From: Caldilineae bacterium
GTDB lineage: Bacteria; Chloroflexota; Anaerolineae; JAAEKA01
DNA length: 64,000 bases
NCBI GenBank assembly: GCA_020634555.1
Contig: JACKBK010000010.1
Coordinates: forward strand, 49,121-113,120
Direction of reading: 5' to 3'
Below are positions 48,001 through 56,545 of the stretch, piece by piece. The translations under genes were made by a program, and so were the position numbers. The stretch's first letter is position 1, and every line of letters starts with the position of its first letter. The notes below the pieces were generated by a model that saw only the letters and a list, made by a program, of their open reading frames with translations, searched no databases and was not told the origin of the DNA.

Positions 48001-51000
48001 GTCAGCCCGTACCCGACATGCCGTTGGAGGTTGTGGTCAGCCGGGCGGAGTGGAAGAACGTCCAAAAGAAGGCTACCGACGGCCAGTTCTACTGGGCCAC
48101 CGAGGTCAAAGAAACGCCGATCCTGACCGACACCGTCACCACCGGCGCCGACGGCACAGCCGTCTACTCCTGGACGCCGGAAGCCGGCGGGCAGTACAAG
48201 ATCAAAGCCATCGTCACCGACGAGCTGGGCAACGAGGTGCGCAGCAGTTCCTTCGTCTGGGCCGGTGAAAGCGGCAGCGACTACGTGCCGTGGCCCATCG
48301 ACAACAACGACCGCATCGAACTGGTGGCCGACAAACCGCTCTACCAGGTCGGCGACACGGCCAAGATTTTGGTGCCGCATCCCTTCTCCGGCCCGGTGGA
48401 GGCGCTGCTGACCATCGAGCGCGGCGAGATCATCGAGACCCAGTTGCTAACTATCGACGGCAACAGCGAGACGCTGGAGATACCGATCACCGAGGAGCAC
48501 GTGCCCAACATCTTCGTCTCGGTGGCGTTGGTCAAGGGTGAGGACGCCGCCAGCGATGCGTTGGGCAGCTTCAAGCTCGGCTACGCCATGCTGCCGGTGG
48601 ATCCGGTGGTCAAGGAGCTGAACGTCGTGCTGACCGCCAGCCAGAGCCAGCTCAAACCGGGCGACACCGTGACCTTCGACGTGGAAGTGACCGACAACGC
48701 CGGCAACCCGGTCGAAACCGAGTTGTCGCTGGCGCTGATCGACAAGGCGTTGCTGGCGCTGGCAACCCAGCCGCAGGGCACGTTGATGGACACGTTCTAT
48801 CGCCAGCGCGGCCTCGGCGTGCAGACCGCCAGCACGCTGGTGTACAACCTGAACCGCATCAATCAGCAGTTGCAGGAGGGCACCAAGGGTGGCGGCGGCG
48901 GCGGTGACGGCATGGCGGGCACGGAGGTGCGCAGCGAGTTCCAGGATGCGGCCCTCTGGGAGCCGACGCTGGTCACCGACGCGGACGGCCGCGGCCAGGT
49001 CACTGTAACCCTGCCCGACAACCTGACCACCTGGCAACTGGACGGCAAGGCTGTCACCGTGGACACCAAGGTCGGCCAGGCTACCATCGAGATCCAGACG
49101 ACGTTGCCGCTGCTGGTGCGGCCGGTGCTGCCGCGCTTCTTCACCGCCGGCGACAAGGCCGACATCGCCGCGATCGTCAACAACAACACCGAGGAAGACC
49201 GCACGGTCGAGGTCACGCTGGCCAGCGAGGCAGTCATGACCGACAAGCCTCTCAGCCAGATCGTGGCCGTGCCGGCCCGCGGGCAAGTCAAGGTAAGCTG
49301 GCCGGTGGACGTGCCCGCGCCCGATGGCGGTCTGGCGGTAACGCCCGGCGTCATCCGCTTCAGCGTGGAGGAGACCTCCGGCGCGACTCCGCTGGCCGAC
49401 GCGGTCGAGATCACCGTGCCGATTCAGCGCTACAGCTCGCCGGAGACGGTGGCAACCGCCGGCACCGTCGCGCTGGGCGAGGAACGCACCGAGATCATCG
49501 TGCTGCCGTCGGACGTCGATCCGACCCAGGGCGAGCTGCGGGTGCAGCTTGACCCGTCCCTGGCGGCCGGCATGATCGCCAGCCTGGACTGGCTGCAGAA
49601 CTTCCCCTACGACTGCAACGAGCAGATCATCAGCAAGTTCCTGGCCAATCTCGTCACATACGAGGCGCTGGCAGGGCTGGGTGTCGAGGATGCAGCCATG
49701 CAGGCGCAGTTGGAGACGGCCATCGCGACCGCGGTGCAGAAGCTGCAACGGCGCCAGAACGCCGACGGCGGCTGGGGCTGGTGGGGCAACGAGAAAAGCT
49801 CGCCCTTCACCAGCACCTATGTTGCCTACGGCCTGCTGCGGGCGCAGAACGCCGGCTTCGGCGTGGACCAGACCACCATCGACCGCAGCCTTGACTACCT
49901 GACGCGCCAGCTTGTGCCGGTGGCGTCGGCGCAGGGCTGGGAGCTGAACCAGCAGGCGTTCATCCTCTACGTGCTGGCGCTGGCAGGCCAGGGCGACACC
50001 GGCCGCACCGTGGCGCTCTACGACGTGCGCGAGCGGCTGGCGCACTACGGCGAGGCATGGCTGGCGCTGGCTTTCGAGCAACTGAGCGACGCCGGCGAGC
50101 CAACCGCCGAGGAGCGCATCGACACGATCATAGACGATCTATTGGGATCGGCCATCGTCAGCGCGACCGGTGCGCACTGGGAAGAGGACCGGCCCGACCG
50201 GATGACCATGAACACCGACACCCGCTCGACCGCGCTGGCGCTGGACGTGCTGGCTCGCCTCGACCCCGACGCGCTGACCGGCATCGCGCCCAACGCGGTG
50301 CGCTGGCTGATGTTGGACCGCAAGGACGGCGTCTGGTCAACCACCCAGGAGAACGTCTGGTCGATCATCGCGCTGACCGACTGGATGCTGAAGACCGGTG
50401 AGCTGGAAGGCGACTACAGCTACAGCGTCGCACTGAACGCGAGCGAGTTGGACAACGGTGTCGTGACGCCGGAGAACGTGGATGAACCGGTCGCGCTGAG
50501 CATCGCCGTGCGCGACATGCTGCTGGAGCACGCCAACGCGCTGACCATCGCCCGCTTCGCCGAAGGTGCGCAGACGGGCGACGGCCAGCTCTACTACACG
50601 TCGTACCTGAACTACTTCCTGCCGGCCGCCAGCCTGCAGGCCATGGACCGCGGCATCGTGCTGGCGAGAGAGGTCTCGAAGGTCGATCCGCTGACCGGCA
50701 AGGTGGTCGAGCAGAACGTCGGCGAGGCCGCGGTCGGCGACACGCTACAGGTCAAGCTGACCATCGTCGCCCCCACGAACCTGAACTACCTGATCGTGGA
50801 AAGCCCGCTGCCGGCCGGCGCCGAGGCCATCGATCCGTCGCTGTTGACCACCAGCATCGTCTACCAGGAGCCCGGACTGGAGCCGGTGGACGGAAACACC
50901 GACATCTGGCACTGGACGCCAACCTCGACGGAACTGCGCGACGAGAAGGTGGTGATGTTCGCCACCGACCTGCCGGCCGGGACCTACGAGCACACCTACC

Positions 51001-51116
51001 AGATGCGCGCCAGCCTGCCAGGCGAGTTCCAAACCCTGCCGGCCGTCGCCTACCAGATGTACTTCCCCGAGGTGTGGGGCCGCAGCGCGGGAGCGCAGTT
51101 CACGATCACGGAATGA
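45021..51116 (+). CDS. alpha-2-macroglobulin family lipoprotein
   Basis: A 2,031-residue protein with lipoprotein signal LIASLLIASCGNPAPAPQPS (Cys about 25) and a Pro/Thr/Ala-rich tether. Several MG beta-domains follow (PTAVTITFSQPMDQQSTKDA), then the macroglobulin segment FQDAALWEPTLVTDADGRGQ with LPDNLTTWQL and a Gly-rich linker. The thioester motif is intact: Cys1532 in NFPYDCNEQIISKF (CxEQ), inside the alpha/alpha toroid. The late domain with YLIVESPLPAGAEAIDPSLL is the receptor-like C-terminus. It traps attacking proteases in the periplasm or cell envelope, and its pairing with pbpC is a known arrangement that couples defence with cell-wall repair. Confidence 0.95.
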   Translation: MIRGSNLRNLILPTLLIASLLIASCGNPAPAPQPSAPTTEAEAVAATDTPASQPVKPTAVPSAAPTATPVPLDLPPVAVETTPQRGEEQPLDAPIMVRFDQPMDENSTLAAFAIEPAVEGDLHVAGADLVFQPTETLARGESYRVTVNQDAQSSGGKMLAAPVDLRFNTVGFLEVTSTQPGDGNSDVAVDGPITVVFNRPVVPLTGVADQASLPQPLTLAPAVNGTGEWLNTSIYVFHPSEPLAGGATYRANVPAGLTDVKGSLLAEDFEFTFDTALPLVESILPEGPMARPPTAVTITFSQPMDQQSTKDAAVLRRASDKRAVAGRSVWLEGDRVLRFEPLTDLDYATDYLVEVAESAKSAGGSGALRSAFTGQFTTAPAMALLRTEPTNNSQDVAVEQQFVAAFQGIVDEKTLGADAFTIIPKPTDVYSYFNEYENRWMISWPRQPQTDYTVTLAGDISDIFGNELGEQTIRFQTGDRKPFAHLNVPNDIGTYDAYAPTEIAASYRNVSSLDFKLYELGENDAARLLGPNRWEAMNNMRPPADGLVREWSVPVTPEANTNNLLKVPLAEDDESLAPGIYWLEMRAPEVKYGDGSQESGQQPARHMLIVSPLNLITKRTNTEVLVWATDLRSGKPVASLPVRADGDVDAQGVTDADGIVRLAATNREPWQPLTIFAGDANETSTADAPAAYGVMSTEWQSGLGPWDYNLPGEFPPPTSQGYVYTDRPIYRPGQTVYWKAILRSDDDAIYTPPPAGAEYNVTITNFQGEQVYKGVHETNAFGTIDGALPLDEEAGLGFYYLEIMPANADTSAYYTPSYGVNFQVAEYRKPEFEATLTTDKDEVLGGETIDATMAAEFYFGGAVSDAKVTWSAFTQDAFFNPQLADGPWYSFNDYTGWDPVALQMYGGLVASGEGKTGRDGSFSFEIPADISDKLNTQQFTIDARLTDLNNQEVAKNASVVVHKGLVYPGVAPSSYVTSVGQPLDIDLITVDWDGQPVPDMPLEVVVSRAEWKNVQKKATDGQFYWATEVKETPILTDTVTTGADGTAVYSWTPEAGGQYKIKAIVTDELGNEVRSSSFVWAGESGSDYVPWPIDNNDRIELVADKPLYQVGDTAKILVPHPFSGPVEALLTIERGEIIETQLLTIDGNSETLEIPITEEHVPNIFVSVALVKGEDAASDALGSFKLGYAMLPVDPVVKELNVVLTASQSQLKPGDTVTFDVEVTDNAGNPVETELSLALIDKALLALATQPQGTLMDTFYRQRGLGVQTASTLVYNLNRINQQLQEGTKGGGGGGDGMAGTEVRSEFQDAALWEPTLVTDADGRGQVTVTLPDNLTTWQLDGKAVTVDTKVGQATIEIQTTLPLLVRPVLPRFFTAGDKADIAAIVNNNTEEDRTVEVTLASEAVMTDKPLSQIVAVPARGQVKVSWPVDVPAPDGGLAVTPGVIRFSVEETSGATPLADAVEITVPIQRYSSPETVATAGTVALGEERTEIIVLPSDVDPTQGELRVQLDPSLAAGMIASLDWLQNFPYDCNEQIISKFLANLVTYEALAGLGVEDAAMQAQLETAIATAVQKLQRRQNADGGWGWWGNEKSSPFTSTYVAYGLLRAQNAGFGVDQTTIDRSLDYLTRQLVPVASAQGWELNQQAFILYVLALAGQGDTGRTVALYDVRERLAHYGEAWLALAFEQLSDAGEPTAEERIDTIIDDLLGSAIVSATGAHWEEDRPDRMTMNTDTRSTALALDVLARLDPDALTGIAPNAVRWLMLDRKDGVWSTTQENVWSIIALTDWMLKTGELEGDYSYSVALNASELDNGVVTPENVDEPVALSIAVRDMLLEHANALTIARFAEGAQTGDGQLYYTSYLNYFLPAASLQAMDRGIVLAREVSKVDPLTGKVVEQNVGEAAVGDTLQVKLTIVAPTNLNYLIVESPLPAGAEAIDPSLLTTSIVYQEPGLEPVDGNTDIWHWTPTSTELRDEKVVMFATDLPAGTYEHTYQMRASLPGEFQTLPAVAYQMYFPEVWGRSAGAQFTITE

Positions 51117-51128
51117 CGATCAACAACT

Positions 51129-51173
51129 GACATAGAGATAGCATCGTTACCACAAAGATGCCATCTCTATGTC
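51129..51173 (+). terminator. stem-loop after the macroglobulin gene
   Basis: 17-base arms with one mismatch (51129-51145 with 51157-51173), 12 bases after the stop. It lacks a T-run and probably acts together with the hairpin at 51191. Confidence 0.5.
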
Positions 51174-51190
51174 GATAAACTGTGTGCATC

Positions 51191-51230
51191 AAACGGCCCC
51201 TGGCAAATCACCAGGGGCCGTTTCTATTTC
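51191..51230. terminator. bidirectional intrinsic terminator
   Basis: The 10-bp stem CGGCCCCTGG/CCAGGGGCCG (51194-51203 with 51211-51220), flanked by AAA and TTTCTATTTC. It ends the macroglobulin transcript and the opposing toxin-antitoxin transcript. Confidence 0.8.
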
Positions 51231-51239
51231 CGTTCAGCA

Positions 51240-51494
51240 TCATCCGATCTTCCGCTCGTACTCATCGTGCTTGCCAATCCAGTACCAGGTAACCGTGTCA
51301 CCTTTTAAAATGCCCAACGCACGATAGTCACGACCGACACGGATTGAGACGTCGTCTCCGACACGCTTGAAACGCAGGCCTCGCAAATCAGGATACTCTC
51401 GCCAGAGCCGGTATGCTCGACGCGCTCGTTCCCGCACATCTTTGGGTAGTTTTCGAAAACTCTCCCGAAAACTCTTCGTTGTCCGAGAGTTCAC
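51240..51494 (-). CDS. RelE/ParE-type toxin
   Basis: An 84-residue basic protein: TTKSFRESFRKLPKDVRERA, RRAYRLWREYPDLRGLRFKR, VSIRVGRDYRALGILKGDTV and TWYWIGKHDEYERKIG. This is the ParE/RelE fold with the conserved R..YRA and a C-terminal W.GKHD.Y, as in ribosome-dependent RNases. The start is GTG at 51494, overlapping the antitoxin stop (GTGA), so the two genes are coupled with the antitoxin first. Confidence 0.85.
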   Translation of the reverse strand: MNSRTTKSFRESFRKLPKDVRERARRAYRLWREYPDLRGLRFKRVGDDVSIRVGRDYRALGILKGDTVTWYWIGKHDEYERKIG

Positions 51495-51820
51495 AGGGCA
51501 ATATCACCATCGATCCCGAACATTTCTTCAGTTGAGCCTTGCTCTATTTCAGATATCGCTGCTTCACGCATTACCAGGAACTTGTCACGATGCTGTTCAT
51601 AGACTGCCTCCCACACCGCGTCCTCCGCCAGAAGATCGTCGTCCGAGTCGTTCAGCCAATCATCTGCACCCTCGATGCTTGATGTGGAGGGCGTTGGCCG
51701 GGCTCGAAGAAAGCGCGCGAAATCATAAACTTGGGCCGCCTGTTCGGGAGGCATGATAGCAACAAGCGCGGCAGTCGCATTGGCTATCTCCCTGGCTGAA
51801 GTGAGTTTTCTGGTTGGCAT
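51491..51820 (-). CDS. antitoxin partner of the RelE/ParE-type toxin
   Basis: A 109-residue protein from MPTRKLTSAREIANATAALV. It contains MPPEQAAQVYDFARFLRARP, a helix motif common in DUF2281-like antitoxins, then a strongly acidic middle (DDWLNDSDDDLLAEDAVWEA) suited to neutralise the basic toxin. The DNA-binding part is not obvious. The start was set at ATG 51820 with ribosome site CGGAGGA; the longer frame is unlikely. The toxin follows with a four-base overlap. Confidence 0.7.
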   Translation of the reverse strand: MPTRKLTSAREIANATAALVAIMPPEQAAQVYDFARFLRARPTPSTSSIEGADDWLNDSDDDLLAEDAVWEAVYEQHRDKFLVMREAAISEIEQGSTEEMFGIDGDIAL

Positions 51821-51928
51821 AATCGTCCTCCGGGCGAGCAGTTTGTCCTGGAATTCTGATAGTTTACCCCCACCTTCGCGAAAGGTCAAGGCAGTGCTCC
51901 GATCCTGGTTGGGAGCCGCTTTGCGCGC

Positions 51929-51957
51929 TTGGCAGCGCACCGCGGCTGTGCTATACT
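51929..51957 (+). promoter_or_regulatory. sigma-70-type promoter of the liv operon
   Basis: TTGGCA (51929-51934), a 17-base spacer, TATACT (51952-51957), 79 bases before the binding-protein ATG. It is directed away from the toxin-antitoxin pair. Confidence 0.7.
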
Positions 51958-52036
51958 CGTCACCCCTACCCCGTGAGGCGCTCAGGTGAGCGTATCGACG
52001 CCTTGTCAACTGCATACAGGAGGATTGTCAACCGCT

Positions 52037-53254
52037 ATGAAACCACGACGTTTCGCTCTTCTGCTCCTTGTAGTTCTTTCGCTGCTGGCGGCTGCCTGCG
52101 CGCCGCCAGCCACTCAGGCACCTGCCGACCAGCCAACGGTTCAGGAACCAGCGGCCGAACCCACCGCAGAATCTGCCGCCGAACCCGCAGCGCAAAGCAG
52201 CGGACTGAGCGGCGAAGTCGTCGTCGGCTGCGCCCACGCGCTCAGCGGCCCCATCGCCATCTACGGCGAGCCGATCCGCAACGGCATCATGCTGGCGGCC
52301 AAGCAGATCAACGACCAGAAGCTGCTGGGCGACGCCACACTGTCCATCGTCTGCGAGGACACGGCCGGCGACAAGGCGCAGGCCATCAACGCCTTCCAGG
52401 TTCTGATCAACCAGGACAAGGTTGTGGCGATTCTCGGTCCGACGCTTTCCAACTCGGCCTTCGCGGCCGACCCGGTAGCGCAAGAAGCCAAAATCCCCGT
52501 GCTTGGCTCCTCCAACACCGCGGCCGGCATCACCGACATGGGCGACTACGTCTTCCGCGACAGCCTGCCTGAGTCGGACGTGATCCCCAACACCATCCTG
52601 GTCACCAAGGACAAGCTGGGCTACAGCAAGGTCGCGGTGATGTACGGCAACGACGATCAGTTTACCAAGTCGGGCTACGACGTGTTCGCAGAGGCGCTGG
52701 CCAGCAGCGGCACCGAGGTAGTGGCCACCGAGACGTTCGCCAAAGGCGATACCGACTTCTCGGCGCAACTGACCAAGATCGCCGCGCTGGAGCCGGAGGC
52801 GCTGATCGTGTCGGCGCTGGCCGAGGAGGCCGCCAACATCATGATCCAGGCCCGCCAGCTTGGGCTTGACGTGCCCATCATCGGCGGCAACGGCTTCAAC
52901 AGCCCCAAGCTGGCTGAGATCGCCGGTCCGGCTGCGGAAGGCGCCATCAGCGGCGCAGCCTGGAACATCGGCAACCCTGCTCCGGAGAACACTGCCTTTG
53001 TGGAGGCGTACCGCGCCGAGTATGGCGGGGATCCCGACCAGTTCGCAGCCCAGGCCTACACGGCTGCCTGGCTGATGGCCACTGCCATCAAAAACGCCGG
53101 CAGCGCCGATCCGGCCGCGATCCGCGACGCATTGGCCGCCATCAAGGATTTCCCCAGCCCGCTGGGCACCTACTCCTTCGATGAAAACCGCAACCCTGTC
53201 CACACGCCGGTGGTGCTGATCGTGAAGGACGGGCAGTTCCAGGTGTTCGAGTAG
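52037..53254 (+). CDS. branched-chain amino acid ABC transporter substrate-binding lipoprotein
   Basis: A 405-residue lipoprotein starting at ATG 52037 (AGGAGGATT upstream). The signal peptide ends LLAAACAPPATQ (lipobox Cys), followed by a Pro/Ala/Glu-rich tether. The mature fold is the LivJ/LivK type: VVVGCAHALSGPIAIYGEPI, KLLGDATLSIVCEDTAGDKA, VVAILGPTLSNSAFAADPVA, GDTDFSAQLTKIAALEPEAL and PIIGGNGFNSPKLAEI. It binds a branched-chain amino acid, amide or similar solute outside the membrane. It is first in the liv operon. Confidence 0.92.
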   Translation: MKPRRFALLLLVVLSLLAAACAPPATQAPADQPTVQEPAAEPTAESAAEPAAQSSGLSGEVVVGCAHALSGPIAIYGEPIRNGIMLAAKQINDQKLLGDATLSIVCEDTAGDKAQAINAFQVLINQDKVVAILGPTLSNSAFAADPVAQEAKIPVLGSSNTAAGITDMGDYVFRDSLPESDVIPNTILVTKDKLGYSKVAVMYGNDDQFTKSGYDVFAEALASSGTEVVATETFAKGDTDFSAQLTKIAALEPEALIVSALAEEAANIMIQARQLGLDVPIIGGNGFNSPKLAEIAGPAAEGAISGAAWNIGNPAPENTAFVEAYRAEYGGDPDQFAAQAYTAAWLMATAIKNAGSADPAAIRDALAAIKDFPSPLGTYSFDENRNPVHTPVVLIVKDGQFQVFE

Positions 53255-53325
53255 ACGACGAGAATGAAACGTAATGCGTGAAACGTGAAACCCTAATGCG
53301 TAATACTTGACAAAAGCGTTGCGAA

Positions 53326-53414
53326 AAGACTTCGGAAGTCGCCGTGTTCGGCAGTTGCTCTGGTCGGCACGCACCGGACCAGAACTCCGGGTTCACCGGC
53401 GACTTCCGAAGTCT
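53326..53414. repeat. 18-bp perfect inverted repeat flanking 52 bases
   Basis: AGACTTCGGAAGTCGCCG (53327-53344) and its exact reverse complement (53397-53414) lie in the 202-base gap between the binding-protein gene and the first permease gene. The preceding A is also shared with the copy at 17065-17083. The structure could set a lower level for the membrane subunits than for the binding protein. Confidence 0.7.
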
Positions 53415-53456
53415 GTAAATCACGTTTCACACCTTCACGCTTCACAGGTTCTCCCC

Positions 53457-54338
53457 ATGTTCCTGCAACAACTGGTCAACGCGCTCTGGCTGGGCAGCGT
53501 CTACGCGCTCTTTGCGCTGGGCTATACGCTGGTCTTCGGCGTGCTGGACATCCTCAACCTCGCCCACGGCGCGGTGTTCATGTGGGGCGCGTTCTTTGGA
53601 TTGATGGCTGTCACGCGGCTCGACATGCCGATCTGGGCGGCGCTGCTGGTGGCGATGCTGGGCAGCGGCGTGCTGGGAATCGTGCTGGACCGGGTCGCGT
53701 TTCGCCCGCTGCGCAAGCGTAACGCGCCACAGCTCGCCGCTATCATCAGCAGCATTGGCGCGTCGACCATTCTCGTCAGCCTGGCGCAAGGCGCGTTCGG
53801 CGCCCAGGTCTCCCGCTTCCCGCTCGACGCGCTGCCGTCGCAGGTCTTCATCACCGGTCCCGTGCGCGTGACCCTGATCCAGATCATCGTCTTTGTCGCA
53901 TCGGTGGTGCTGATGATTGCGTTGCTGCTGTTCATGCGCCGCAGCCGGTCGGGCAAGGCGATGCGCGCGGTAGCGTACAGCGGGCGTATCTCGGCGCTGC
54001 TGGGGATCAACGTCGATCGCATCATCGTTACGACCTTCTTTGTCTCCAGCGCGCTGGCCGGCGCGTCGGGCGTGTTTCTGGGACTTGCTTTCAGTGCCAT
54101 CAGCCCTTTTATGGGCGCACCGATTGAGTTGAAAGGGCTGGCTGTGATCATCCTGGGCGGGCTGGGCAACGTGCCGGGCGCGATCCTGGCCGGCTTTCTG
54201 CTGGCCGCCACCGAGGTCTTCGGCGTCGCCTACGTCTCCAGCGACTTCCGCGACGCCATCGCCTTCACGGTGCTGATCCTGGTGCTGCTGTTCCGTCCCT
54301 CCGGCATTCTTGGCACCGCGGTAGAACGGCGGGCGTGA
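53457..54338 (+). CDS. livH: branched-chain amino acid ABC transporter permease LivH
   Basis: A 293-residue membrane protein from ATG 53457 (the longer frame is not supported). It has eight or more hydrophobic segments with LFALGYTLVFGVLDILNLAH (a LivH hallmark), LGINVDRIIVTTFFVSSALA, the loop MGAPIELKGLAVIILGGLGN, and VPGAILAGFLLAATEVF. It forms the translocation pore with LivM. It lies seven bases before livM. Confidence 0.93.
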   Translation: MFLQQLVNALWLGSVYALFALGYTLVFGVLDILNLAHGAVFMWGAFFGLMAVTRLDMPIWAALLVAMLGSGVLGIVLDRVAFRPLRKRNAPQLAAIISSIGASTILVSLAQGAFGAQVSRFPLDALPSQVFITGPVRVTLIQIIVFVASVVLMIALLLFMRRSRSGKAMRAVAYSGRISALLGINVDRIIVTTFFVSSALAGASGVFLGLAFSAISPFMGAPIELKGLAVIILGGLGNVPGAILAGFLLAATEVFGVAYVSSDFRDAIAFTVLILVLLFRPSGILGTAVERRA

Positions 54339-54345
54339 GGAACCG

Positions 54346-55254
54346 ATGCCTCCCTTCCTGAACGACCTCTGGTTGGTCTACCGCAGTGTGTTCGAGTTTG
54401 CGCTGATCGGCAGCGCGCTGGGGTTGAGCATGTATGTCGTCCTGCGCACCGGCCTGCTTTCATTGGCCAGCGCCGGGTTCATGGCCATCGGCGCGTATGT
54501 CGGCGCGCTGCTCACGATCCACCTGCACGTACCGCTGCTGGTGAGCGTGCTGGCCGGAGCGCTGGCGGCAGGCGGCATCGGACTGCTGCTGGGCCTGCCC
54601 GTCCTGCGGCTGAGCGGCGTCTACCTGGCTATCGCCACCATCGGCTTTGGCGAGGTGGTGCGGGTGTTCATGCTCAACATCGACAGCGTGGCAGGCCGGA
54701 CCATCACCGGCGGCGCGCTGGGCCTCAACAACATCCCGCGCAAGACGGAGACGTGGCACCTGGTGCTGTTCGTTGCGGTGCTGATCTACCTGTTTATCCG
54801 CATCGACCGCTCGCGCACCGGCCGCGCCTTCGACGCAATCCGCCAGGATCACCATGTCGCGGCCTCCATGGGTATCGACGTGGTGCGTTACCGCAATCTG
54901 GCATTCCTGCTCAGCGCATTGATCGCCGGCGCGGCCGGAGTCTTCAGCGCCCACCTGACCTATTTCGTCTCGCCCAACGAGTATGGCTTCAACGGTGCGG
55001 TGCGCATCCTGACCTTCGCGATCCTGGGCGGCTACCTGACCTGGCTCGGGCCCATCGTGGGCGCGTTCCTCCTGACGTTTCTGCCCGAGCTGCTGCGCTT
55101 TCTTGGTCCGTACCGCCCCATCGTCAACGGCGTGGTGCTAATTTTGGCGATCATCTACCTGCCGCGCGGGCTGGTCGATCCGCGCTTCTGGCGCAAAACG
55201 TTGCGGCGCCGCAGTCCACCGCCTCCCGCCGCGCCCCTCGAAACCAGCGGATAA
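54346..55254 (+). CDS. livM: branched-chain amino acid ABC transporter permease LivM
   Basis: A 302-residue membrane protein with the LivM signatures GLLSLASAGFMAIGAYVGAL, LRLSGVYLAIATIGFGEVVR, FDAIRQDHHVAASMGIDVVR (contact with the ATPase), and SALIAGAAGVFSAHLTYFVS. It partners LivH. A 511-base repeat-bearing gap separates it from livG. Confidence 0.93.
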   Translation: MPPFLNDLWLVYRSVFEFALIGSALGLSMYVVLRTGLLSLASAGFMAIGAYVGALLTIHLHVPLLVSVLAGALAAGGIGLLLGLPVLRLSGVYLAIATIGFGEVVRVFMLNIDSVAGRTITGGALGLNNIPRKTETWHLVLFVAVLIYLFIRIDRSRTGRAFDAIRQDHHVAASMGIDVVRYRNLAFLLSALIAGAAGVFSAHLTYFVSPNEYGFNGAVRILTFAILGGYLTWLGPIVGAFLLTFLPELLRFLGPYRPIVNGVVLILAIIYLPRGLVDPRFWRKTLRRRSPPPPAAPLETSG

Positions 55255-55325
55255 GTCTAGCACAGGTGAGCATCAGTCTTTCAGTATGATACATGTCATG
55301 TGCTCAACCTATTATCGAGTATTGG

Positions 55326-55667
55326 ATTATGTCATGCTGAATGAGTCCAGCGCACAACGCTCAATTTCAGCGAGTCGCTAATGAAGCATCTCGACTCTCA
55401 CGGGCCGAGAGATGCTTCATTAGCGCTGAACTCGGTCAAGGCCGAAGCATCACTGCCGTGTTCTGTGTGCTCAAATCGAAGCGTGTCAGACTCACTACTA
55501 AGAAACTGGGTTATGTCACTGGCGCTGCGCCGTGAATGGGTCTTACGCACAACACTCAGTTCAGCGAGCCGCCAATGAAGAATCTCGACTCGCAATGGCA
55601 GAGAGATGCTTCATTGGCGATGGCTGCTCGTGCGTATTGGCCGCTGGACCCATTCAGCATGACAATA
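55326..55667. repeat. nested inverted-repeat (MITE-like) block in the livM-livG gap
   Basis: Outer arms near 55326-55348 (GTCATGCTGAATGAGTCC) and 55646-55667 (GGACCCATTCAGCATGAC) are inverted copies. Inside are two hairpins: 55376-55392 with 55409-55425 (perfect 17 bp) and 55570-55586 with 55603-55619 (one mismatch). A third copy of the flank (GAATGGGTCTTACGCACAAC) lies near 55534. No gene is seen in this gap. Confidence 0.75.
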
Positions 55668-55765
55668 CTGCGTCAAGTTTCTCACTCTATCCAAAGGGCG
55701 CCGCGGTGCCTTATGAATCTCAGCATGACAACGGTGTATCGCCAGTGCAGCTTTGGGAAACCACC

Positions 55766-56545
55766 ATGATAGAAGAGCAACTGCTTCTTGAGCTGACCAA
55801 CATCACCAAACACTACGGCGGGCTGGCCGCGCTCAGCAACGTCAGCTTCAACGTTGCGCGCGGCGAAGTCAAGGGACTGATCGGTCCCAACGGCGCGGGC
55901 AAGACGACCTTGCTCAACATCATCAGCGGCCTGACAGAGGAGACCAGCGGCACGGTGCTGTTCGACGGCGCCGACATCACCAGCCTGCCCGCCCACCGGG
56001 TTGCCGGTCTCGGCATCGCCCGCACCTACCAAAATATCCGGCTGTTCGAGGAGATGACCGTCGAGCAGAATCTGTTGCTCGGTCGCCATACGCGCACCAG
56101 AAGCGGCATGGTGAGCTCACTGTTGTTGTTACCCCGCCAACGCCGTGAGGAACGCGCGCTGCGCGGCGATGCCGACGCTTTGCTGCAACGCATGGACATG
56201 CTGGACAGGCGCGACGCCGTCGCCGGCGAGCTGGCCTACGGCGACCAGCGGCGGATCGAGATCGTGCGCGCGCTGGCGGCCGATCCGGCGCTGCTGCTGC
56301 TGGACGAGCCCAGCGCGGGAATGAACGAGAGTGAGACCGAACAGCTTGGCCGTTTCATTCTGGGCGTTCGCGATCAGGGTGTCACCATTCTGATCATCGA
56401 ACACGACATGAACCTGATCTCGCAGGTGTGCGACCAGGTGGTGGTGCTCAACTTCGGTGAGGTGATCAGCCAGGGCACGCCGCAGCAGGTGCAGGGCGAT
56501 CCGCTGGTCATCGAGGCCTACCTGGGCCGGGAGGAGGACCGGTGA
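55766..56545 (+). CDS. livG: branched-chain amino acid ABC transporter ATP-binding protein LivG
   Basis: A 259-residue ATPase from ATG 55766, with MIEEQLLLELTNITKHYGGL. Walker A is GLIGPNGAGKTTLLNIISGL, the signature-like segment ELAYGDQRRIEIVRALAADP, and Walker B LLLLDEPSAGMNESE; the H-loop is LIIEHDMNLI. The long insert HTRTRSGMVSSLLLLPRQRR is usual for LivG. The upstream open frame to 55532 lies in a repeat and was excluded. Confidence 0.93.
   Translation: MIEEQLLLELTNITKHYGGLAALSNVSFNVARGEVKGLIGPNGAGKTTLLNIISGLTEETSGTVLFDGADITSLPAHRVAGLGIARTYQNIRLFEEMTVEQNLLLGRHTRTRSGMVSSLLLLPRQRREERALRGDADALLQRMDMLDRRDAVAGELAYGDQRRIEIVRALAADPALLLLDEPSAGMNESETEQLGRFILGVRDQGVTILIIEHDMNLISQVCDQVVVLNFGEVISQGTPQQVQGDPLVIEAYLGREEDR

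Noticed and set aside
48447..50081. A 544-residue minus-strand open frame inside the macroglobulin gene.
   Set aside because: Antisense shadow of a well-supported gene; no start signal or domain.
55532..55765. An upstream extension of LivG to 55532.
   Set aside because: It runs through repeat DNA and has no LivG-like sequence; the ATG at 55766 gives the normal N-terminus.
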